Assembly: GCA_938083195.1 (NCBI GenBank)
Contig: CALKCK010000033.1
Span: forward strand, 1-64,000
Length of the DNA stretch: 64,000 bases
DNA from: an uncultured Pirellulaceae bacterium
Lineage (GTDB): Bacteria > Planctomycetota > Planctomycetia > Pirellulales > Pirellulaceae
Direction of reading: 5' to 3'
Shown: positions 52,640-60,867 of the stretch, piece after piece
How positions within the stretch are numbered: the first letter of the stretch is position 1
How the letters are laid out: every line of letters starts with the position of its first letter
Position numbers and translations under genes: made by a program
Notes under the pieces: model-generated
Seen by the model: the letters and a program-made list of their open reading frames with translations, nothing else
Told to the model about the DNA's origin: nothing
Database searches by the model: none

Positions 52640-54154
52640 CGTTCCTTCGATTTGTTTTTGATCCCAGAGGCGATACGGATCATCCAGCCTTACCATCTCT
52701 TGATAGAGCAACGCCTCCATCTCTTTTCGTTTCTCAGCATATTTCGGATCATCGGCCAGATTCAACTGCCCGTCGGCAGGCAAATGCCCTGTCAGTTCCA
52801 CCACATCCGAGGCATGATGCTGCTCGATAAATTCATCAGGATTGTCTTTTAGATTAAACAGTTGAGTTTCCTGAACCTCTCCATCGAGAACATCGTATTT
52901 AATCAGCTTCCAGTCGCCTTTGCGTACAGACCGCATTCCTGGTTTTGTCCCACCACAGTAAACCCCAAACAAAACATCTCGTACAACTTCCTGCTTACCC
53001 TCAAGAACAGGTTTGAAACTCTTTCCCTCATTGGTCGCGGGAAATTTAGTTCCCGTCAGATCGCACATCGTCGCCAAAGCATCCAACAAATAGATGTTCC
53101 CCTGACTACGTTTGCCAGGTTCGATCCCTGGTCCCTTCACGATCATTGGCACCCGCCAGGTATGCTCGTAGAGATTTTGTTTTCCTTGAAGGCCATGCCG
53201 CCCGATCGCCATTCCGTGGTCGGACGTGTAAAAAATGAATGTATTATCAAGCTCGCCCATTGCTTCAAGTTTACTGAGAACACGACCAATCTGGGTATCG
53301 ATATTTTCACTGCACGCAAATTCTCGACCGATCTCATTGCGGATCGTTCGCTCATCACGATTTTTCCAAACTCCAGATACATTCACCTCATCTCGCAGAC
53401 CGGGATGCCCATGATGAAACGGATGGGCTGGTAAATAATTTGACGGCAATTGTGGTTGCGATGGATTTGCTGGAGGCAAAGACGAAGAATCCTTATGATT
53501 TACCGCCCCGTATTTGTCTAGCAGCTCAGATTTCCCATCGCGGGTATCATGCGGATGTGAAAAACCAAAGTAAATAAGAAACGGATCCTTATCTTTCAAG
53601 GTTTCTCGCTGATTAAGATACTGCAGCACCTGTTCCGCGTGCCAGGCACTTCCCGATTCGTCCGTACCCCCGCGCTTTGTACTATCATTGCGGATCTTAA
53701 ACTTTGCGTTGGCCGCCTCAAAGCTATTCCCTTTCTTGCATGTCCGAACAGTTTCGTAACCTGCTCGATTGAACACGGCCGCCATCGAAGTATCTGCTAA
53801 CTCCGGTGCCGTCAATCGCTCTGTCACTGGTCCCTTACCTTTGCGGCGGCGATTGCGTGGGAGATGCCAAACCGTTCTCCCCGACATTACCATGTGTCGC
53901 GATGCGGTGCAGACAGCACCTGACCACGCACCCATGTGATACGCCCGGTCAAACACCATTCCTTCTCGGGCAATTTTATCAATTACTGGTGTGTCTAGTT
54001 TTGACTCAGGATTATAAATCTTTAAATCGAAAGGAGACTGATCATCCACAATAATGAACAACAAATTTGGACGCTCATCCGCCAAGGAACAAGCCGGGAC
54101 CGCGATAACAAAAAGTACCACAGTGCAAATAAATTTCTTAAATAACAATGCCAT
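52625..54154 (-). CDS. Sulfatase
   Basis: 509 residues. Signal peptide (FICTVVLFVIAVPACSLADE). Formylglycine motif CTASR with Cys82 (WSGAVCTASRHMVMSGRTVW). Metal-site segments LLFIIVDDQSPFDLKIYNP and FYTSDHGMAIGRHGLQGKQNLYEHTWRVPMIVKGPG; FGFSHPHDTRDGK is part of the substrate pocket. It resembles choline-sulfatase/iduronate-like members more than classical arylsulfatases. First gene of a reverse-strand block of three sulfatases followed by the PSD1 and DUF1501 genes; it overlaps the next sulfatase by 4 nt. Confidence 0.95.
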   Translation of the reverse strand: MALLFKKFICTVVLFVIAVPACSLADERPNLLFIIVDDQSPFDLKIYNPESKLDTPVIDKIAREGMVFDRAYHMGAWSGAVCTASRHMVMSGRTVWHLPRNRRRKGKGPVTERLTAPELADTSMAAVFNRAGYETVRTCKKGNSFEAANAKFKIRNDSTKRGGTDESGSAWHAEQVLQYLNQRETLKDKDPFLIYFGFSHPHDTRDGKSELLDKYGAVNHKDSSSLPPANPSQPQLPSNYLPAHPFHHGHPGLRDEVNVSGVWKNRDERTIRNEIGREFACSENIDTQIGRVLSKLEAMGELDNTFIFYTSDHGMAIGRHGLQGKQNLYEHTWRVPMIVKGPGIEPGKRSQGNIYLLDALATMCDLTGTKFPATNEGKSFKPVLEGKQEVVRDVLFGVYCGGTKPGMRSVRKGDWKLIKYDVLDGEVQETQLFNLKDNPDEFIEQHHASDVVELTGHLPADGQLNLADDPKYAEKRKEMEALLYQEMVRLDDPYRLWDQKQIEGTDSVK

Positions 54155-54546
54155 CAGCTCACCTTATTTTGTTCAGCAATTCACTTGCCAATCGGACTCA
54201 AAATCACGCAAATCCGGCGACCGCCACCAATCTGGCAATGTCCCCAGTCATCGAATTTTGATGATAACACTCTCGCGAAACAAAGGCGAATAAAAAGCAA
54301 ATCAAATTTCACCATGGCAACAAAACCCCATCTTTACTTGCGAATCGCAGGTGCCCCGAGAACTCGGCAAGCCTCGTCACCGGCGGTCTACGACTCGTCC
54401 CCACAATAACATTACCCAAGTTTCAACCATGCAAAACCTGACTTTCTAACAACTGCTAGCGAGCACTTGATGTTGCCCGAGAACCGCCCATCTTTTAAAA
54501 AACACTCGCCTAATGCCTGTCCCAGTTACGGTCTGATTCTCTCCCA
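54155..54546. other. Divergent intergenic region, sulfatase block / glycosyltransferase
   Basis: 392 bp holding the promoters of the sulfatase block (left) and the glycosyltransferase pair (right). No hairpin, repeat or credible small gene was found. Confidence 0.4.
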
Positions 54547-55542
54547 ATGCCTCACACTAAACTCGATATCGTTATTCCTGTTTTCAATGAGATAGAAATC
54601 ATTGAACAGCTTCACGAACGGGTCGTTGCAGCGTGTCGCCAAACGGGGGAATCCTTTCAAATCATTTATATTGACGATGGCAGTTCGGACGACACTGCCT
54701 ACTGGATCTCAGCCAACACCGCTGCGATGGACTTGGGTTCACAAGGTCAAACGAAACTAATTCGTCTATCCCGAAATTTTGGCCAACCGGCGGCAATTCA
54801 CGCAGGGCTCCAATCAAGTACCGCGGATTGCGTTGTACTGATGGACGGCGACCTGCAAGATCCACCGGAGTTGATTCCTGAAATGCTGGATCGCTGGATT
54901 GAGGGTGATCAAATTGTGATCGCCCAAAGGACTTCGAGAAAAGAATCCTTGATTCGTGGAATAGGATTCAAGCTTTTTCACAAAATCTTTCGTTACTTAT
55001 CCGATTCGAAAATGCCAGCCAACACAGGAACGTTTTGCCTGCTGGATCGCCGCGCGGTCGAAGCTGTATGTCGTCTATCTGAGTCGCATCGATTCTTCCC
55101 GGGGCTTCGGGCGTGGGTCGGATTCCGTCAATCGTTTATCCCACTCGAGCGTCCAGACCGAGCCGGCGGATCCCCTAAACAAACCCTAGGACGACTAATC
55201 CAATACGCGATGGATGCGATTTTTGGATACTCCCTGAAACCACTGAGAGTACTCACAGCAATTGGCTTTACAATCTGTTGTTTTGCACTCGTGACCCTTA
55301 GCTATTTTGTCCTAACAAAAATTGGAGGCTGGGAAACTTCGACATTCGGACTCAAGACTCTGTCGTGTGCAATCTTCGGGCTTGGTGGATTCCAATTGAT
55401 TGCAATTGGTGTACTCGGAGAATACGTCGGTCGAATTTATGACGAAGTCAGACAACGCCCAGCCTACATCGTTGATCAAGAACTTCAGATTGCATCAAAA
55501 TTCAGTGAGCCGATCAACTACCACAACAGAAAAGCCAGTTGA
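54547..55542 (+). CDS. Family 2 glycosyltransferase (DPM1/ArnC-like) with two membrane helices
   Basis: 331 residues. GT2 domain at residues 1-230: LDIVIPVFNEIEIIEQL, FQIIYIDDGSSDDTAYW, LIRLSRNFGQPAAIHAGL, and the DxD-type CVVLMDGDLQDPPELIPEM. RRAVEAV...GLRAWVGFRQSFIPLERPDRAGG carries the acceptor region. Two C-terminal transmembrane helices (about 235-260 and 270-300) are typical of enzymes making polyprenyl-phosphate sugars such as dolichyl- or undecaprenyl-phosphate mannose/glucose/aminoarabinose. The next gene, overlapping as TGATG, encodes a multi-span membrane protein that could use the lipid-linked sugar. Confidence 0.93.
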   Translation: MPHTKLDIVIPVFNEIEIIEQLHERVVAACRQTGESFQIIYIDDGSSDDTAYWISANTAAMDLGSQGQTKLIRLSRNFGQPAAIHAGLQSSTADCVVLMDGDLQDPPELIPEMLDRWIEGDQIVIAQRTSRKESLIRGIGFKLFHKIFRYLSDSKMPANTGTFCLLDRRAVEAVCRLSESHRFFPGLRAWVGFRQSFIPLERPDRAGGSPKQTLGRLIQYAMDAIFGYSLKPLRVLTAIGFTICCFALVTLSYFVLTKIGGWETSTFGLKTLSCAIFGLGGFQLIAIGVLGEYVGRIYDEVRQRPAYIVDQELQIASKFSEPINYHNRKAS

Positions 55543-57323
55543 TGCCCGAGCCGTGTGAGACACCAAAAAACGACATTGTCCATCACGACATTCAAACTCA
55601 ACGTCGGTTTGACAAACGATTTCTCGTTTGGCTCTCACTACCACTTATTGGCTGTGTTCTTTTAGGGTTGTATTGTTGCGAACTCAATCAGCAACTTTAC
55701 CAACACAAAAACCCATTCTTTGACTCACTGAGCTATTACGAAAGTCTGTTTCGGGTGATGACCGTCTCTGGCTCCGAGGGTTTCCCCCGTGGTCTGGAAG
55801 AAGGCTGTTTTAATTACACGACCGTCTGCTTGCCTTTTATTTTCGCCGCCGCACTCGGAGATTGGGTTGAGCCAAGTCGGTTCGTCGGCATCTGGATTCA
55901 GGTGACTTATTTGGCACTCTTTCAGATCAGTCTGTTTTACTATCTAACCCGAATTAAAAAACTACAACCACCGACGGCGGCTTTGGGCTGCCTGATCTTT
56001 CTCGCAACCGCTTGTTTATTTTTTTCCAACGGTGGAATCTCGGATTTCCGAATGGATCTTGGCCTTTGCTTAACCTATGGAATCACAGTTTGCTGGTATT
56101 TATCGGCCATGGCAAAACCAAACTTGTCGCATTTCAGCTTACTCGGAATCGCTGCAGCGGTTTGCTGTTTGTCACGTGCGACGGCGCCCATCTATCTCGT
56201 TGCGAGCCTCGCGCCACTGGTTTTTATAGAACTATTCCCTGCCGACAAACGAAAGGCAAAATTGATCGGCTTGACCGTTGCCGCAGCGACAACCGTTGCT
56301 TTAGCCGGCTGGTTCTTTGTCCTCAACTTTGATTACTTATATTATTACTACGCCGTATGGAACACGGACGCCAATGCAAAAATACCATGGAACGAGGCGT
56401 TCCTTCATCTTAAATTGACCCAGCGATGCTTGGGCGATCCCCTGATTTATTTGATCGTCATTCTCCAAGCAGGCGTGGGGGTGACTGCCATCTTTCACCA
56501 TCGGCTCTGGACAGTCACTAAAGCGGCTTGGCAAGAGGGAGATATTGATTGGCGAATCGCTTGGATTGGCGTTAGCCCTATCGCCTTAATGATTGCTCGC
56601 CGGGCCGGGTTAAATCCATTTGTGTGCATGCCAGCGATCATCGGGCTGTTACTCCTGTTTCTAATTCCAATACTTAAGAACCAGGATCGACTGAATGACA
56701 ACCGCTTAACCGCATTCGCTTGGATTTGCCTGACCTTATGCCTGGCCACTACTTCGTTTCGCGGGTGGGAGCAACACCAGCCAAATTCGTTCAACACAAT
56801 GGCCGCACAACAACAACTTATTGACCACATCATTACGGACAGCATGGAACAAAACCTAGCTCAGGTAAATTACGCGGTTATGCACACGACCGACATCAAT
56901 ACAAAAAGCCTAAAATCAATTCTCTTGTTTGATCGACCTGATGCCGCTCCAAATTTAAATTCAGTGACGTTGAAGCAAACACAATTCATTGATCATCCAA
57001 TTTTTTCAAAATATGCTGCGGCTGACTGGGGCACCATCCCGGGCAACACCGATTCAGAAAAATTAAATCACCTATTTCAACTAGCCAACGAACGGCTAAA
57101 TTACCTCGTGTTACCGGATCATCAATCGTGCATCACTATTGGACAAGCGGTGCCTCAAAATTGCATCAACCGCCATCTCGAAGCACTGCGCATCAAAGTT
57201 GCCGATGGAAATTGGAAAATGATCGCCGGCCCCGTACAAACCAATGAAACCGAGTCGACTGAAATTTGGCGCAGAATCCCACTGAACCAGTCCCGTTTGG
57301 AAAACGTTGACAGCCGCGATTGA
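55542..57323 (+). CDS. Multi-span membrane protein, putative GT-C type glycosyltransferase
   Basis: 593 residues. The ATG at 55542 overlaps the preceding stop (TGATG). About ten hydrophobic segments occupy residues 30-400. The first extracytoplasmic loop carries acidic residues after transmembrane segment 1 (NPFFDSLSYYESLFRVM), where ArnT/PMT-type GT-C enzymes have a catalytic Asp, and a second acidic loop reads GGISDFRMDLG. The C-terminal ~170 residues are soluble. No family was firmly recognised; the GT-C assignment rests on topology, the acidic loop and coupling to a polyprenyl-phosphate-sugar synthase-like gene. Expected role: transfer of a sugar from a lipid carrier outside the membrane. 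Confidence 0.85.
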   Translation: MPEPCETPKNDIVHHDIQTQRRFDKRFLVWLSLPLIGCVLLGLYCCELNQQLYQHKNPFFDSLSYYESLFRVMTVSGSEGFPRGLEEGCFNYTTVCLPFIFAAALGDWVEPSRFVGIWIQVTYLALFQISLFYYLTRIKKLQPPTAALGCLIFLATACLFFSNGGISDFRMDLGLCLTYGITVCWYLSAMAKPNLSHFSLLGIAAAVCCLSRATAPIYLVASLAPLVFIELFPADKRKAKLIGLTVAAATTVALAGWFFVLNFDYLYYYYAVWNTDANAKIPWNEAFLHLKLTQRCLGDPLIYLIVILQAGVGVTAIFHHRLWTVTKAAWQEGDIDWRIAWIGVSPIALMIARRAGLNPFVCMPAIIGLLLLFLIPILKNQDRLNDNRLTAFAWICLTLCLATTSFRGWEQHQPNSFNTMAAQQQLIDHIITDSMEQNLAQVNYAVMHTTDINTKSLKSILLFDRPDAAPNLNSVTLKQTQFIDHPIFSKYAAADWGTIPGNTDSEKLNHLFQLANERLNYLVLPDHQSCITIGQAVPQNCINRHLEALRIKVADGNWKMIAGPVQTNETESTEIWRRIPLNQSRLENVDSRD

Positions 57324-57693
57324 TCGATTCTAAAACCCTTTTTATTAACGGAAACTCGATCTATTTAAGTACGAATGGCAAGACATGCTCCACTACGATA
57401 TTTTCTTGCGAAAGCCCGAAAGCAACGAATTCTACAAACGAAATCTTGAATAAAGCATGGGAATTTACAATTGAGAACTGAATTTCAAATTGATTTCATT
57501 TGACGAATATTCCAAAATAAAATTTGCAGTTACGGCGATCAAAATTAAACCGAAACTAAAAACCACAAATGCACCGGGGATGACCTCCATTGACCAACGG
57601 CTCCAGTTACGACCTGCGGCGATTGCTGTCTTAAGCTTTTAGGAAACCGTAGACTCACTTCAATACTAAAACTCAACTTCTTTCAATCAAAAT
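57324..57693. other. Intergenic region with a possible small reverse-strand gene
   Basis: 370 bp between two forward genes. It contains the possible reverse-strand 41-codon membrane-protein frame at 57465-57590 and the promoter of the sulfatase at 57694. Nothing else was seen. Confidence 0.4.
57465..57590 (-). CDS. Possible small membrane protein or gene remnant
   Basis: A 41-codon frame on the reverse strand: ATG, then MEVIPGAFVVFSFGLILIAV, a convincing hydrophobic helix, and a polar tail ending SSQL. The frame also reads protein-like upstream of the ATG (LKTAIAAGRNWSRWS) back to an in-frame stop at about 57641, so it may be the 3' remnant of a longer gene rather than an intact small one. 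GGAG lies about 10 nt before the ATG. No family recognised. Confidence 0.3.
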   Translation of the reverse strand: MEVIPGAFVVFSFGLILIAVTANFILEYSSNEINLKFSSQL

Positions 57694-59088
57694 ATGCCAC
57701 AACTAAAAACTACCATCCTGGTCTTATTGTTGATGACACCAATTACTCTCTCAGCCGAGACGGGCAGTTCCAAGGACAAGCCAAACATTATCGTCATTCT
57801 CGCGGACGACTTGGGCTATCATGACCTCGGCTTCCAAGGCTCCCAGAACATCAAGACTCCCAATCTCGATCAACTCGCTGCCGGCGGTACCATTTTTACC
57901 GACGCCCACACTACGGCGTCGGTCTGCAGTCCATCGAGAGCCGGATTCTTAACCGGTCGCTATCAACAACGATTTGGGCACGAGGCCAACGTCCCTCCCC
58001 CCGAACACGGAATGGACACCAGCGAGTACACCTTAGGACAAGCCTTTCAGTCACTCGGCTACTCAACTTACCTCGTTGGAAAATGGCACCTCGGCGATCC
58101 TGATCGCTGCTACCCTACGCGACGAGGATTCGATGAATTCTGGGGACTCCGTGAAGGGAGCCGTCGCTACTGGTACGACGAATCAAAATCGGACAAACAG
58201 GGCGACCCGCATGCAATCGAACACAACGGAAAACAAGTCAAATTCGAAGGGTTTTTGACCGACCGATTTACGGACGAGGCGATTCGAATGGCCAAGTCGT
58301 CAAAAAATCCATTTTTTCTATTCCTGTCCTACACGGCGCCTCACGCTCCACTGGAAGCTGAACAAGCGGACTTAGATCGCGCCAATCAAGACGCCTACGT
58401 CGCACTCGTTCAGAACATGGACGACAACATTGGCCGTCTTGTCGCATCGTTGGAAGAGCAGGGGATTCGCGACAACACGCTAATCTGGTTCTTCAGTGAC
58501 AACGGCGGAGTTTGCGCTTCTGCGTCCAATGCCCCGCTCAATGGAAAAAAAGGAATCAAATTCGAAGGAGGTCAGCGCGTCCCGTTTATCATGAACTGGC
58601 CTAATCATGTACCCGCGGGAAAAACATTTAATGGCCTGACATCTGCGATGGATATCTTTCCGACCAGTTTTAAATTGGCTGGCGGTAAAACCACACCACG
58701 CCCACTCGACGGTGTCGATCTGATGCCATTTTTAACAAAAGAAACAACCACGCCTCCCCATCAAAACCTATTCTGGAAAAAACTCGAAGGGTCCGCAGTT
58801 CGTTCTGGCAACTGGAAAATGATTCAAACGCAAGGTTTGCCAACCATGCTGTACGACCTTCAAGCCGACCTTAGTGAATATAAAAATCTTGCCGAACAGC
58901 AACCTGCAAAAGTCAAAGAACTCCAAGCCCTCTACCAAAACTGGGACAAACAAACCGTTCCGGCTCAATGGGGGGAGGCGGAACGTTACACCGAAATTCG
59001 ACGTGAAGATTACATCCGATTCCGAGACAGCGGCCGCCCTCTGAGACTTCCCAGTCCACGGAAAAAGAAAAACAAGAAGACTAAATAA
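57694..59088 (+). CDS. Sulfatase (arylsulfatase)
   Basis: 464 residues. Signal peptide (MPQLKTTILVLLLMTPITLSAE). Formylglycine motif CSPSR with Cys78 (TTASVCSPSRAGFLTGRYQQR), matching the classical arylsulfatase consensus. Metal-site segments NIIVILADDLGYHDLGFQGS and IWFFSDNGGVCASASNAPLNGKKG; GKWHLGD and SYTAPHAPLEA carry catalytic Lys and His. The C-terminus is strongly basic (SPRKKKNKKTK), which may aid retention on anionic polysaccharide or surfaces. Single gene, convergent with the PEP-CTERM protein. Confidence 0.95.
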   Translation: MPQLKTTILVLLLMTPITLSAETGSSKDKPNIIVILADDLGYHDLGFQGSQNIKTPNLDQLAAGGTIFTDAHTTASVCSPSRAGFLTGRYQQRFGHEANVPPPEHGMDTSEYTLGQAFQSLGYSTYLVGKWHLGDPDRCYPTRRGFDEFWGLREGSRRYWYDESKSDKQGDPHAIEHNGKQVKFEGFLTDRFTDEAIRMAKSSKNPFFLFLSYTAPHAPLEAEQADLDRANQDAYVALVQNMDDNIGRLVASLEEQGIRDNTLIWFFSDNGGVCASASNAPLNGKKGIKFEGGQRVPFIMNWPNHVPAGKTFNGLTSAMDIFPTSFKLAGGKTTPRPLDGVDLMPFLTKETTTPPHQNLFWKKLEGSAVRSGNWKMIQTQGLPTMLYDLQADLSEYKNLAEQQPAKVKELQALYQNWDKQTVPAQWGEAERYTEIRREDYIRFRDSGRPLRLPSPRKKKNKKTK

Positions 59089-59247
59089 AACAATTACGGG
59101 TCACTTGTCCCTCGAAGACTTAGAAGCCTCTCTCGGGAAGATGCGGGGGAAAGACGTCGGTAAACTCAGCCAATGCCGCTGAATCCCCCGAAAAGAGAGC
59201 CACTTTCCCGCAACAATCGACGACCACTTTCCTATGGCGGTACTAAA

Positions 59248-60516
59248 CTACCGAGCAGTTCGTCGACGTCGTCCAATCAACAACGCACCCAAGGTACCAA
59301 GAGCGAGCATACTGCCTGGCTCTGGAACTGCAGAAAACCCAGATGCACCGAATTGGTAAAACTGAGTGGCATCGTTGTTACCAATAATTTGAACGTAATA
59401 CGTTCCAGCCTCCAGAACCATGTCTATCTGTTCTGAAACGCCCAACCCCGAGTTGTTCGAATCACCGAGCACGGTTGTCCCGTCGCTCGCTAACAAGACC
59501 ATGTCAAGGTCCGATTGATTGGATAGTGAATAAGAACTGTCTCCATCGTGGTTGTAGGTTGGGCCTACCATGTCCAGAGCAAATGACATGTCGTAAATTC
59601 CATCGAGTGTAATTTCAAGAAAGTCGACATCAGTGTCGTTGTCAATCGAGATAAAGTCCACCTGATCCGGATCGACTTCAACAACCGACGCTCCCATGTT
59701 TGCATCGGCACCAATCAGCATGTCCGTACCATCGAAGATTCCTAAATCGGTCGCAACACTGAAGGCATCATTGCCGCCATTCTCTTCCCAGTTATCACCA
59801 TATCGGCGTTGTGCCTGATGGATATCGTCAATCTGAGGCCCGTCAAAAGTAGTGTTGATGGATCCTTCCATTAACTGCCGACTGTTATTTGCCGTCACAT
59901 GAGGCAAGCCCATCCCATGCCCGAATTCATGAGCCAATACATTTCTTAAACCAAGGTAATTACTTGAACTGTTGGAGTAAAAAGAGACGTTATCCGTGTC
60001 GATCACCATATCCCCGTGGTCGGGGAAATAGTTATAGGCAAGTGTGTTTCCACCTGTTTGACCGTCAATCGAATGACCGCTAATCCTCACGTCAGCAACG
60101 ACGCCTAGTTGACCGCGTGGTGCCACCGTATTGTCAATTCTCTCACCGCTATCGTTTGCCTCGTACGCAAAGCTCAAACCCGAAACATTGCCCCATCTCT
60201 CGAAAATACTATCGAAAACTGTGAACCATGGTCGATTCGTTAAATCAGCTCCACCTGCTCCGGCACCAATATTCGTATCAAGGAAACCGATCAAGTCACT
60301 CGCATCGGTTGACTCATTGCTTAAGGCAGGAGTAATCGCAGTCCCGTCACTAACGAATCCCCAAGTGAACGTGGTTGCATCCCCCAGCCCCAACCCTGAA
60401 CCATCGGTTGCAGTCTCCCCCCAACGAGTCTGCCCCAAAACGACAGATACGTCAAGCATTGAAAACAAAACGATAGCCAGAACGGATGTCCTCAAAACAG
60501 GAATTAGCTGTAGCAT
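59248..60516 (-). CDS. PEP-CTERM metzincin-type metalloprotease
   Basis: 422 residues from the ATG at 60516, which has AGGTG five bases upstream and opens a signal peptide (MLQLIPVLRTSVLAIVLF...VVLGQ). The zinc motif is HEFGHGMGLPH in LRNVLAHEFGHGMGLPHVTANN, the HExxHxxGxxH signature of metzincins (matrixin-like). A pre-peptidase-type or lectin-like beta region (QVDFISIDNDTDVDFLEITLDG...YVQIIGNNDATQFYQFG) follows. The chain ends in a PEP-CTERM sorting signal: VPEPGSMLALGTLGALLIGRRRRTAR. It should be processed by an exosortase, which is not encoded here. An extracellular protease attached to or released from the envelope is likely; target unknown. Confidence 0.92.
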   Translation of the reverse strand: MLQLIPVLRTSVLAIVLFSMLDVSVVLGQTRWGETATDGSGLGLGDATTFTWGFVSDGTAITPALSNESTDASDLIGFLDTNIGAGAGGADLTNRPWFTVFDSIFERWGNVSGLSFAYEANDSGERIDNTVAPRGQLGVVADVRISGHSIDGQTGGNTLAYNYFPDHGDMVIDTDNVSFYSNSSSNYLGLRNVLAHEFGHGMGLPHVTANNSRQLMEGSINTTFDGPQIDDIHQAQRRYGDNWEENGGNDAFSVATDLGIFDGTDMLIGADANMGASVVEVDPDQVDFISIDNDTDVDFLEITLDGIYDMSFALDMVGPTYNHDGDSSYSLSNQSDLDMVLLASDGTTVLGDSNNSGLGVSEQIDMVLEAGTYYVQIIGNNDATQFYQFGASGFSAVPEPGSMLALGTLGALLIGRRRRTAR

Positions 60517-60867
60517 TGGTGCACCTACAAAGTCGACGAGCATATAAGCAAAGAAATTTTTTACCGGCATTGACGAAGCTCTAAATCGAAAACGCTTCTT
60601 ACCGTCCCTCCTATGATAGTTAAAAACTTTCCCCACGATCACTGCTCAAGCTGTTTTTCCAAAAAAATCAAAGCCTGCCTAACACGCAAAAAATCGAACA
60701 AACTGCCCGCCAGCGAAAACCACCCAAATTAGCTGGTCCACGGATTTGAGTCGCCTTTTTCTGAGAAACGTTCAAGGGGCACCCAACAAACAGAGAAGTA
60801 GCGAACTCCTTAGGATCCCGGTTTCACGTCATCTTTTTACGGAAATCCCCTCGGCATTTGCTCTCAC
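60517..60867. other. Intergenic region, PDZ/toroid protein / PEP-CTERM protease
   Basis: 351 bp between two reverse-strand genes, carrying the promoter of the protease. The protease frame runs open upstream to 60642, but that extension is Arg/Phe-rich and unlike a signal. No repeat or terminator with a T run was seen. Confidence 0.4.
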
